A stretch of DNA of 10,375 nucleotides from an archaeon MnTg01 (GTDB lineage: Archaea; Thermoproteota; Nitrososphaeria; Nitrososphaerales; Nitrosopumilaceae), in the NCBI GenBank assembly GCA_008974855.1, contig BFAR01000068.1:1-10375 (forward strand). Reading direction: 5' to 3'. Positions within the stretch are counted from its first letter, which is position 1. Each line of letters begins with the position of its first letter. Both the position numbers and the translations under genes were made by a program. The notes below the pieces were generated by a model. That model was not told the origin of the DNA. It made no database searches and saw only the letters and a program-made list of their open reading frames with translations. This document shows, piece by piece, positions 5,140-10,375 of the stretch.

Positions 5140-6522
5140 TTGAATTTATCACAGACAATGGGTTTATCACTTGTTGTAGTTTTTGCAATAGGCGTAATTT
5201 TTATGGCTAACCTATTTACCTACAATCAAAGTGAGGTAACCATACAAGAACTTTCAGTTAGTTCGACAGATGAAGTTTTACTACAAGTTCACGATTTTGG
5301 AGGTCTTACATTACAACTACCAGGAGCTTTTGCACAGCTTAGTGCTGATCAAGCTATGGCCTTAGAAACTGAAGGTTATCGAATTGTTGAACACAACCTG
5401 GTAGGCCTTTCTGCTGAGCTACCAATAATGGGTGGTAAAACATACAAAGCAATGACATTCAATGGACAAGTTCCTGGACCTACACTAAGAGTTACTCAAG
5501 GTGACATTGTTAAGATGACTTTGTGTATTCCTGATGACGAGGTTCTGCCACACAGTATTGATGAACATGCTTCACAATTAAGCGCAACAAATTTTGGAGC
5601 AGTTGATATAGGAACATGTCAAACATACATTTACAAAGCTGAATACGCAGGCGTGTTCAAGTTTCACTGTGAAGGTATTAACCTAGCAGCAATGGACCAA
5701 CACGTCCTTTCAGGAATGTATGGAATTATCATTGTTGATCCACTTAATGGATATAGGAAATTAATGGTTGAAAAAACAACTATTGAAAATGGTGAAGTAA
5801 AAATTGATCGTAAATTCCATTCAGCAGATGCTTTAGAATTTCAGCTACACTTTTCTCAATTATACCTTGATGAAAATGGTAACTATGATCAACAAGCATT
5901 ATTCCAACATCATGCATCTCAAAACACTGTGAATGGATTGGCATTGGGTTACACACCAAATGAAGACCTCAATGAACTCATTATGGGTGATGCAAACAAA
6001 AACATATTTGTCTTACAACCTTGGAACTCAGCTGATCTTGCTCAATACCAAGGAAAGTTAATGTACGTACCCACTGGCCAACATGTAAGATTGTTCGTTG
6101 AAAATCAAGCAAATGAACCACTTTACTTCCATCTAGTAGGGGAAATATTTGATCGAGTAATTCAATCTAATTATGTACAAGCTAAAGGACAGGATACTCA
6201 TCTTATAGGTGGTTCTCAAGGAGTGATCATTGACTTGGTGTTCGATGAACCAGGAGTTTATGCTGCAGTAAATCATGACTATGGCGCTCTTTTCAGTGGA
6301 GCTGCAGCCTTATTTGTAGCAGGTGACTTTTTTGATCTTGGAATATCTCCATCATATGCTGAGGCATTAGGAAATCCATCTGATGCCGTTCCCCCAATGG
6401 GAAAACAGAGCATAGCTCATCCAATGATAAATCTTCATGGACTGTATACCGATGAGAGAGCAGCTGAAGTACAAGAAATGATTGACAACGGTAAATGGCA
6501 GACTGTTCAATCTCAAGACTAA
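5140..6522 (+). CDS. nirK: Copper nitrite reductase homologue (NirK), tandem copy 1
   Basis: A 460-residue exported two-cupredoxin protein of the thaumarchaeal NirK type, reducing nitrite to NO (NO is an intermediate or signal in archaeal ammonia oxidation). Type-1 Cu ligands are H138, C177, H188 and M193; type-2 ligands are H143, H176 and H379. Catalytic Asp141 and His331 correspond to Asp98 and His255 of classical NirK. There are no HxH laccase motifs. The Cys-to-His loop has 10 intervening residues (classical 8). A hydrophobic segment (about 8-28) is followed by a linker and LPGAFAQ (60-66), a signal-cleavage-like site. A conserved tail ALGNPSDAVPPMG (409-421) with two histidines follows domain 2. 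The TTG start at 5140 sits at exactly the promoter distance of the ATG of copy 2; ATG 5158 (Met7) is the alternative. Copy 2 follows after 173 bases. Confidence 0.88.
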   Translation: MNLSQTMGLSLVVVFAIGVIFMANLFTYNQSEVTIQELSVSSTDEVLLQVHDFGGLTLQLPGAFAQLSADQAMALETEGYRIVEHNLVGLSAELPIMGGKTYKAMTFNGQVPGPTLRVTQGDIVKMTLCIPDDEVLPHSIDEHASQLSATNFGAVDIGTCQTYIYKAEYAGVFKFHCEGINLAAMDQHVLSGMYGIIIVDPLNGYRKLMVEKTTIENGEVKIDRKFHSADALEFQLHFSQLYLDENGNYDQQALFQHHASQNTVNGLALGYTPNEDLNELIMGDANKNIFVLQPWNSADLAQYQGKLMYVPTGQHVRLFVENQANEPLYFHLVGEIFDRVIQSNYVQAKGQDTHLIGGSQGVIIDLVFDEPGVYAAVNHDYGALFSGAAALFVAGDFFDLGISPSYAEALGNPSDAVPPMGKQSIAHPMINLHGLYTDERAAEVQEMIDNGKWQTVQSQD

Positions 6523-6523
6523 A

Positions 6524-6540
6524 TTTATTTTTATTCTATA
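6524..6540 (+). terminator. T-rich terminator after nirK copy 1
   Basis: A U-rich tract (TTTATTTTTATTCTAT) directly after the stop codon, typical of hairpin-independent archaeal termination. It suggests copy 1 is transcribed on its own and not as one mRNA with copy 2. The remaining gap to 6659 is A/T-rich, with only a weak 6-bp inverted pair (AAAATC 6570-6575 / GATTTT 6590-6595). Confidence 0.5.
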
Positions 6541-6659
6541 ACCAGATTTTTTCTAAAAACTGAACATATAAAATCTAATTTTGAAACTTGATTTTAGTCC
6601 ATTCCAGCATTTATTAATAAAATTAGCTTCTTAGACTGAATTATTTTCGAGAAAAATGG

Positions 6660-6672
6660 GAATTATTATATA
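6660..6672 (+). promoter_or_regulatory. TATA promoter of nirK copy 2
   Basis: GAATTATTATATA, identical to the element at 5104-5116 and again 23 bases from the start codon. The centre of the TATA core lies about 26-27 bases before ATG 6696, predicting a leaderless transcript. Confidence 0.78.
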
Positions 6673-6677
6673 AGCTA

Positions 6678-6695
6678 TGGATCGCATGCGATCCA
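6678..6695. promoter_or_regulatory. Perfect 18-bp palindrome at the nirK copy 2 transcription start (candidate operator)
   Basis: TGGATCGCATGCGATCCA is a perfect palindrome with no spacer. It starts 5 bases after the TATA element and ends on the base before the ATG at 6696. It is GC-rich in an otherwise A/T-rich gap. Occupation by a dimeric regulator would block polymerase loading or start-site opening, so a repressor site is the natural reading; the regulator is unknown. Copy 1 has no such palindrome in the matching 5122-5139 stretch. Confidence 0.65.
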
Positions 6696-8099
6696 ATGAA
6701 TAAGCGATACAGCATGTTATTTACCATTACTGCAGTTGCAGTAATGGGAGCTACGCTATTCGGAAGCACATACACACAAACCCAAATCTCTGGTCAATCA
6801 TTTGATACATCCAATTCAGATGTTGATATGATGGATCAGATTAGACAAATGGGCGGTTTACAGCTTGTAATGCCACAAGCATTCGCAGAAACTGATTGTG
6901 GAGCCCTTGAATCATCTGGACGAACAGTCGTTGAGTTTAATCTCACAGGTGAAAGTGTTCAACTACCAATTATGGGTGGTAAAACATACAATGCAATGAC
7001 TTTCAGCGGTCAGGTCCCAGGACCTACACTAAGAGTCACTCAAGGAGATGTCGTAAAAATGACCTTATCCATCCCAGCGGATGAAGTTACTGGTCACGGA
7101 AACGACATGCATGCATCACAAATATCAGCATTGACCTTTGATTCTGTTAATCCAGGAGAAACAAGTCAATACTGTTACATTGCAGAATCTGCAGGTGTTT
7201 TCAAATACCATTGTTCTGGTGTTCACCTAGTTGGTATGGACCAACACGTATTTTCCGGCATGTACGGAATTGCAATAGTTGATCCAGCTAATGGATACAA
7301 GAAATTAATGGTAGAGAAAACTAGTGGCAGTGGCGAGTTAGACAGAATGTACTATGACGCAGATGCATTGGAGTTCACGCTACAATTCAACCAATTGTAC
7401 TTGACTGACGAAGGCTTTTATGATGCAGGAGCAATGTTCCAACATCATAATACTGCAACAGTTATCAATGGACTTCAATTTGGATATGTTCCAAACATGT
7501 TACACAACATTCTCCTAAAAGGAGATGCTGATAAAAACATCTTTGTAGCACAACCATGGAATAGTATTGAACTCAAACAATACCAATCGCAACTTCTGTA
7601 TGTTGAAAATAATCAACATGTAAGACTCTTTATTGAAAACCACGGTAATGAGCCCGTATTCTTCCACATTGTTGGAGAAATACTTGACAGAGTTACTCAA
7701 GGTAACAGAGTCCAATCTGCAGCAACTGAGACATGGTTACTCGGTGGTTCACAGAACATGATTGTTGACTTGGTATTTGATGAGCCAGGAGCTTATGCTT
7801 TGGTAAACCATGACTATGCAGCAATTTACACTGGTGGAATTGGTCTCTTTATTGCAGGCGATCCATTTGGATTAAATCCAAGATTGGTAGATGCAGGAGT
7901 CATAGATGCACCTGTAGCATCATATGCATATGCATTAGGCAATCCAAGTGATGCTGTCCCACCAATGGGAATGAACAGTATTGCACATCCAGCAGTAAAC
8001 ATTCATGGTCTATACACTGACGATGTCGCTTCTGAAATGAAAGATGCTGGTGTAATTCCTTTATGGGAAGTTATACCAACTCTACCTCCAGTACCTTAG
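6696..8099 (+). CDS. nirK: Copper nitrite reductase homologue (NirK), tandem copy 2
   Basis: A 467-residue close paralogue of the preceding protein, sharing long near-identical blocks such as PIMGGKTY-AMTF-GQVPGP and GMDQHV-SGMYG. Type-1 Cu ligands are H134, C173, H184 and M189; type-2 ligands are H139, H172 and H372. Catalytic Asp137 and His324 are present, and the residue two after that His is Val (Ile in classical enzymes). An N-terminal hydrophobic segment (about 5-24) is followed by VMPQAFAE (58-65), a second signal-cleavage-like site. Two cysteines besides the copper ligand (C68, C160) are placed differently from copy 1. Between domain 2 and the conserved ALGNPSDAVPPMG tail there is a longer insert (393-412), and the end is proline-rich. 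The ATG at 6696 is fixed by the promoter. The protein is probably outside the cytoplasmic membrane, near the ammonia-oxidation machinery. Confidence 0.9.
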   Translation: MNKRYSMLFTITAVAVMGATLFGSTYTQTQISGQSFDTSNSDVDMMDQIRQMGGLQLVMPQAFAETDCGALESSGRTVVEFNLTGESVQLPIMGGKTYNAMTFSGQVPGPTLRVTQGDVVKMTLSIPADEVTGHGNDMHASQISALTFDSVNPGETSQYCYIAESAGVFKYHCSGVHLVGMDQHVFSGMYGIAIVDPANGYKKLMVEKTSGSGELDRMYYDADALEFTLQFNQLYLTDEGFYDAGAMFQHHNTATVINGLQFGYVPNMLHNILLKGDADKNIFVAQPWNSIELKQYQSQLLYVENNQHVRLFIENHGNEPVFFHIVGEILDRVTQGNRVQSAATETWLLGGSQNMIVDLVFDEPGAYALVNHDYAAIYTGGIGLFIAGDPFGLNPRLVDAGVIDAPVASYAYALGNPSDAVPPMGMNSIAHPAVNIHGLYTDDVASEMKDAGVIPLWEVIPTLPPVP

Positions 8100-8115
8100 A
8101 CTGGTACTAAATCCA

Positions 8116-8130
8116 TTTTTTTATATTTTT
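8116..8130 (+). terminator. T-rich terminator after nirK copy 2
   Basis: Two U-tracts (TTTTTTT and TTTTT) begin 16 bases after the stop codon. They lie in the 80-base convergent gap with the minus-strand gene at 8180, which also holds a small inverted repeat AGAAT-AG-ATTCT. Confidence 0.5.
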
Positions 8131-8179
8131 AGGCTATAATAGAATAGATTCTAAAATTTTTTCCTACTTTGGAATATTT

Positions 8180-8701
8180 TTAACAGTTTAATTCTCTGTC
8201 TTCCCCATTCAACATGTTCCAAAAATCAAATCCAGAATATTGTTGAGTTATTGAATATGGTATTATGCCTATTATCGTAGTGTGTGTTTCTGTGGCAATG
8301 GAAAATTTGCTTGGATCAATTCTGATAGGTGCAGATCCACTAAACATTCCATCAAAATGCAAGGAAAGATATTGCACCTCTTGAAATGTCTCAGATCGAA
8401 ATTTTCCTTCAAGTGTAGTTACTGATGAGGGTGGTAGAGTAGTTCCTTGAATGCTAAAGCGACCTTTGTCTTTTTGTTCGAAGATCATTATAACCTCCAT
8501 TTTATCAAAGATAACATAAAATGGATTTGGATTACACAAATTAATTTCTCCATTATTAATAATATCAAAATAGTTGATTTTTTTTTCTTCTGTTCCTACA
8601 AATTGGATTTGTTGAACACCGTAAATATTCCAAGAGGCAAATACAAATGGTCCTGCAATAATAAAAGACGCAATTATTACTATAGCTGTATGTTTGTTCA
8701 T
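8180..8701 (-). CDS. Membrane-anchored or exported protein, LEA14/WHy-like domain (tentative)
   Basis: A 173-residue protein I do not recognise with certainty. Residues 5-23 form one hydrophobic segment (signal anchor or signal peptide). The body (about 40-135) is predicted all-beta and reads like the LEA14/WHy Ig-like fold: NNGEINLCNPNPFYVIFDKM, where an asparagine/proline motif (NPNP 57-60) precedes a strand ending in 'F-K-M-V', then a turn with TTLPPSSVTTLEGKF and strands LSLHFDG. In other organisms such domains occur in stress-related proteins. The two cysteines, C56 and C173, could pair. It starts with ATG 15 bases after the stop of the upstream secreted protein gene and has no promoter of its own at the usual distance, so the two form an operon. 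The function is unknown. Confidence 0.75.
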   Translation of the reverse strand: MNKHTAIVIIASFIIAGPFVFASWNIYGVQQIQFVGTEEKKINYFDIINNGEINLCNPNPFYVIFDKMEVIMIFEQKDKGRFSIQGTTLPPSSVTTLEGKFRSETFQEVQYLSLHFDGMFSGSAPIRIDPSKFSIATETHTTIIGIIPYSITQQYSGFDFWNMLNGEDRELNC

Positions 8702-8716
8702 TTTATTTCTTATATT

Positions 8717-9445
8717 TTACACTGTAATAATTCCAACTTTAAAATATTTTATGAATGACGATAATTCTACATCTAGAACTTTCACGTCACCAGATGTTCC
8801 TTGACCTTGAGGCACTACTACGATACCTTCCTTAATTAAAAATTCAAGACCCTTGGCAAATTCTATATCTGAAATTTGTCTATCTATCCACCATCCAGTA
8901 TTAGCTTTTATCCACTCTGGAATTATCACTTCATCAGATGTTTTCTGATTTTGAGTTTCAGGTACTACTATAATCCCTTCTTTAATTAAAAATCCAATTC
9001 CGTTAGAAAATTCTACATCTGTAATTGCACCATTATACCAGTACTTTGCAAACTCTCTAATCCATAATGGAATCACTATGTTTCCGGAATCAATTAATTC
9101 AAATTCTGCCATACTTGATCCTCCTGAATATTGAATTTCCAAAGTATACATTCCTAGCGGGTAAACATTTGATTCAAATGGAAACGGAGATGGAACTTTA
9201 GTTTTTAATTCTGTAACAGGTATGGGAATGGCACTACTTTTTTCCCCAGATTCATCAATTATGTATAGAATAGCAGATTCTCCTGTTATTTCTGATACTT
9301 GAATTGTAAAAGAAAGAAAATCACCATAACTATAGATTTCTTTTTCTGTGGATATGGAAACAGTAGGTGTAGCATAAACAACAGATGTGCTAGCAATCAT
9401 CATTGAAAACATCATAAAAATGGCAAAACCCGTCTTTATTTTCAT
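8717..9445 (-). CDS. Secreted thaumarchaeal protein with Ig-like domain and two W-rich 38-residue repeats
   Basis: A 242-residue exported protein. Residues 1-25 form a signal peptide ending VVYA, with likely cleavage before TPT. Residues 27-118 form a beta-rich domain with TPTVSISTEKEIYSYGDFLS, resembling the macroglobulin/Ig-like strands of archaeal cell-surface proteins. Two tandem repeats follow at 125-162 and 175-212. Each begins IP-WI, has an aromatic pair (YWY or WWI), then I-D-EF--G--FLIKEGI-VVP. This repeat is widespread in thaumarchaeal secreted proteins, sometimes labelled peptidase-like, but I see no catalytic residues. The last 30 residues (VKVLDVELSSFIKYF...) are unlike the rest. 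It is the first gene of a two-gene unit with the LEA14-like gene. The role is probably at the cell surface; function unknown. Confidence 0.82.
   Translation of the reverse strand: MKIKTGFAIFMMFSMMIASTSVVYATPTVSISTEKEIYSYGDFLSFTIQVSEITGESAILYIIDESGEKSSAIPIPVTELKTKVPSPFPFESNVYPLGMYTLEIQYSGGSSMAEFELIDSGNIVIPLWIREFAKYWYNGAITDVEFSNGIGFLIKEGIIVVPETQNQKTSDEVIIPEWIKANTGWWIDRQISDIEFAKGLEFLIKEGIVVVPQGQGTSGDVKVLDVELSSFIKYFKVGIITV
8810..8923 (-). repeat. W-rich repeat 2 (residues 175-212)
   Basis: Second copy of the 38-residue unit, including IPEWIKANTGWWIDRQISD and ending FLIKEGIVVVP. It lies exactly 50 residues (150 bases) after the first copy and has the same length. Confidence 0.85.
8960..9073 (-). 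repeat. W-rich repeat 1 (residues 125-162)
   Basis: First copy of the 38-residue unit, including IPLWIREFAKYWYNGAITD and ending FLIKEGIIVVP. The linker to copy 2 is short and polar (ETQNQKTSDEVI). Confidence 0.85.
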
Positions 9446-9467
9446 GTTTTATTTACCTAAAGATGCG

Positions 9468-9477
9468 TCTTAAATTC
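9468..9477 (-). promoter_or_regulatory. Weak TATA box of the secreted-protein operon
   Basis: On the minus strand GAATTTAAGA is centred about 27 bases before the ATG ending at 9445. It is a weak match, supported only by spacing. Confidence 0.35.
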
Positions 9478-9484
9478 TCTTTTC

Positions 9485-9502
9485 TTATGAGTTCACTCAT
9501 AA
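9485..9502. promoter_or_regulatory. 18-bp inverted repeat in divergent promoter region (candidate operator)
   Basis: TTATGAGT-TC-ACTCATAA consists of perfect 8-base arms around a 2-base centre. It directly adjoins the TATA-like element of the plus-strand gene (9503-9511) and lies about 40 bases from the divergent minus-strand start codon. A dimeric regulator bound here could affect both genes. Confidence 0.55.
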
Positions 9503-9511
9503 TAATTATAT
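9503..9511 (+). promoter_or_regulatory. TATA box of the serA-like gene
   Basis: TAATTATAT-type sequence centred about 27 bases upstream of ATG 9535, again the leaderless spacing. No Shine-Dalgarno is seen before the ATG. Confidence 0.55.
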
Positions 9512-9534
9512 TCAGTTAATGAAGGCAATCTTGC

Positions 9535-10375
9535 ATGGGATTTGATGATTCTGTATTGATATGTGATGAAGTAGCTCCAGTACTAAACAAAATTCTCAAA
9601 GAAAATGGTTTGAAAATTACATACGAACCTCAAATCACTCCTGATCAAATTAAAGAAAGGATTGGAGAATTCAACATCATCATTGTTCGTAGTAGAACAA
9701 AACTAACAAAAGAACTAATCGAAAAGGCAGACAACTGTAAAATAATAGCAAGGGTTGGAGTTGGTTTAGATAATATTGATGAAGATACTGCAAAAGCAAA
9801 GAACATTCGAGTAATCAACGCAGTTGAGGGAGCAATGACTGCTGTTGCAGAACTTGTTTTGGGTTTAATGTTTGCTCTTGCAAGACAGATTACTAGAGGG
9901 GATAACGGAATACGAAACGGGGAATGGTTAAAAAAAGAACTCAAAGGAACTGAGCTTAAAGGGAAGTATCTTGGACTAATTGGATGCGGAAACATAGGTA
10001 AACGACTTGGAAGATTGGCAAAAGGCCTCAACATGAACATTATTGGTTACGACGTGATTCCAATTGATCCAGAATTTACAAAAGAAGTTGGTCTAATGAA
10101 AACTGATCTTGATACGCTTTTACAAAGTTCTGACTATGTCTCAATTCATGTGCCCTTGTTGGATTCTACCTACCATTTGATTGACTCTAAAAAATTATCC
10201 ATAATGAAAAAAACTGCAAAAATCATCAATACTTCACGAGGTGGGGTCATTGATGAAGACGCACTTTATGACGCATTAAAGAATGAAAATCTAGGGGGCG
10301 CTGCTCTCGATGTTTTTGAAAAAGAACCAGCTACTGATAGTCCACTTGCCACATTACCTAACGTCATTTTAACTC
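9535..10375 (+). CDS. serA: D-3-phosphoglycerate dehydrogenase-like D-2-hydroxyacid dehydrogenase (cut by right edge)
   Basis: The first 280 codons of an NAD-dependent D-2-hydroxyacid dehydrogenase run to the window end without a stop. The best match is SerA, which oxidises 3-phosphoglycerate in the first step of serine synthesis. Seen are ARVGVGLDNID, the Rossmann loop G150-C-G152-N-I-G155, and D173 at the end of the second strand (GYD), which indicates NAD rather than NADP. NTSRGG carries catalytic Arg235, and ALDVFEKEP carries the paired Glu264. The catalytic His would lie past the edge, as would any regulatory ASB/ACT domain that would confirm SerA. Glyoxylate/hydroxypyruvate reductase is the main alternative. 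The ATG at 9535 (MGFDDSVLICDEVAP) is supported by a TATA box 27 bases upstream and by the normal short N-terminal strand. Confidence 0.85.
   Translation, partial: MGFDDSVLICDEVAPVLNKILKENGLKITYEPQITPDQIKERIGEFNIIIVRSRTKLTKELIEKADNCKIIARVGVGLDNIDEDTAKAKNIRVINAVEGAMTAVAELVLGLMFALARQITRGDNGIRNGEWLKKELKGTELKGKYLGLIGCGNIGKRLGRLAKGLNMNIIGYDVIPIDPEFTKEVGLMKTDLDTLLQSSDYVSIHVPLLDSTYHLIDSKKLSIMKKTAKIINTSRGGVIDEDALYDALKNENLGGAALDVFEKEPATDSPLATLPNVILT

Noticed and set aside
6130..6150. Apparent loss of catalytic His255 (Ile after FHLVGE)
   Set aside because: I first aligned the wrong one of the two histidines of the classical HLIGGH motif. The His before L/I-Val is the catalytic one and is present in both copies; only the second, non-essential His is replaced.
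5140..8099. Two-domain laccase-type multicopper oxidase instead of NirK
   Set aside because: There are no HxH trinuclear-cluster motifs. The type-1 and single type-2 copper ligand pattern and the Asp/His pair match NirK.
8447..8758. Plus-strand 103-codon frame across the LEA14-like gene start
   Set aside because: It is rich in Phe, Tyr, Asn and Ile from antisense of A/T-rich DNA, runs over two gene boundaries, and has no promoter.
9645..10040. Minus-strand 131-codon frame opposite the serA-like gene
   Set aside because: It is antisense to a strongly conserved dehydrogenase core; Ser/Pro-rich shadow.
1..10375. tRNA genes, CRISPR arrays, insertion sequences, attachment sites
   Set aside because: I looked in all intergenic stretches (the longest is about 173 bases) and saw no cloverleaf, regular direct repeats, transposase or terminal repeats.

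Overview
The window looks like a piece of a marine ammonia-oxidising archaeon (Nitrosopumilus-like Thaumarchaeota/Nitrososphaerota). The reasons are AT-rich DNA, archaeal/eukaryotic-type ribosomal proteins (eL39, eL31), archaeal TATA boxes about 27 bases before start codons, a thaumarchaeal-style degenerate FtsZ homologue, two thaumarchaeal-type copper nitrite reductase homologues (NirK), and a secreted protein with the tryptophan-rich 38-residue repeats typical of this phylum. From memory, not checked, Nitrosopumilus maritimus has an ftsZ - methylthiotransferase - fumarase - nirK neighbourhood, which the central part of this window resembles.

Layout: (1) 93-641 (+) Nudix hydrolase of the CoA-pyrophosphatase type. 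(2) 679-1362 (+) a tight eL39-eL31 ribosomal protein pair; eL39 is only 52 codons, and eL31 carries a long charged C-terminal tail. (3) 1370-5030 (-) fumarase, a MiaB-like tRNA methylthiotransferase and a divergent FtsZ-family protein, in that transcription order, converging on the eL31 gene with only 7 bases between stop codons. (4) 5140-8099 (+) two tandem NirK paralogues, each with its own strong promoter. (5) 8180-9445 (-) a two-gene unit for exported or membrane-anchored proteins (a WW-repeat protein and a small LEA14/WHy-like protein). (6) 9535 to the right edge (+) the start of a D-3-phosphoglycerate dehydrogenase-type gene, cut by the window.

Functionally the window mixes housekeeping (translation, tRNA modification, central carbon and serine metabolism, nucleotide-cofactor clean-up) with the nitrogen-oxide chemistry of an ammonia oxidiser. 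The most interesting signals are regulatory. The two nirK genes share an identical 13-bp TATA element at an identical 23-base distance from their start codons, implying near-leaderless mRNAs. Only the second has a perfect 18-bp palindrome filling the space between TATA box and ATG, so the duplicates are probably controlled differently. A second 18-bp inverted repeat sits in the divergent promoter region at 9446-9534. I saw no tRNA, rRNA, CRISPR array, insertion sequence or prophage, and no gap between genes longer than about 175 bases. I found no convincing wholly new multi-gene system.
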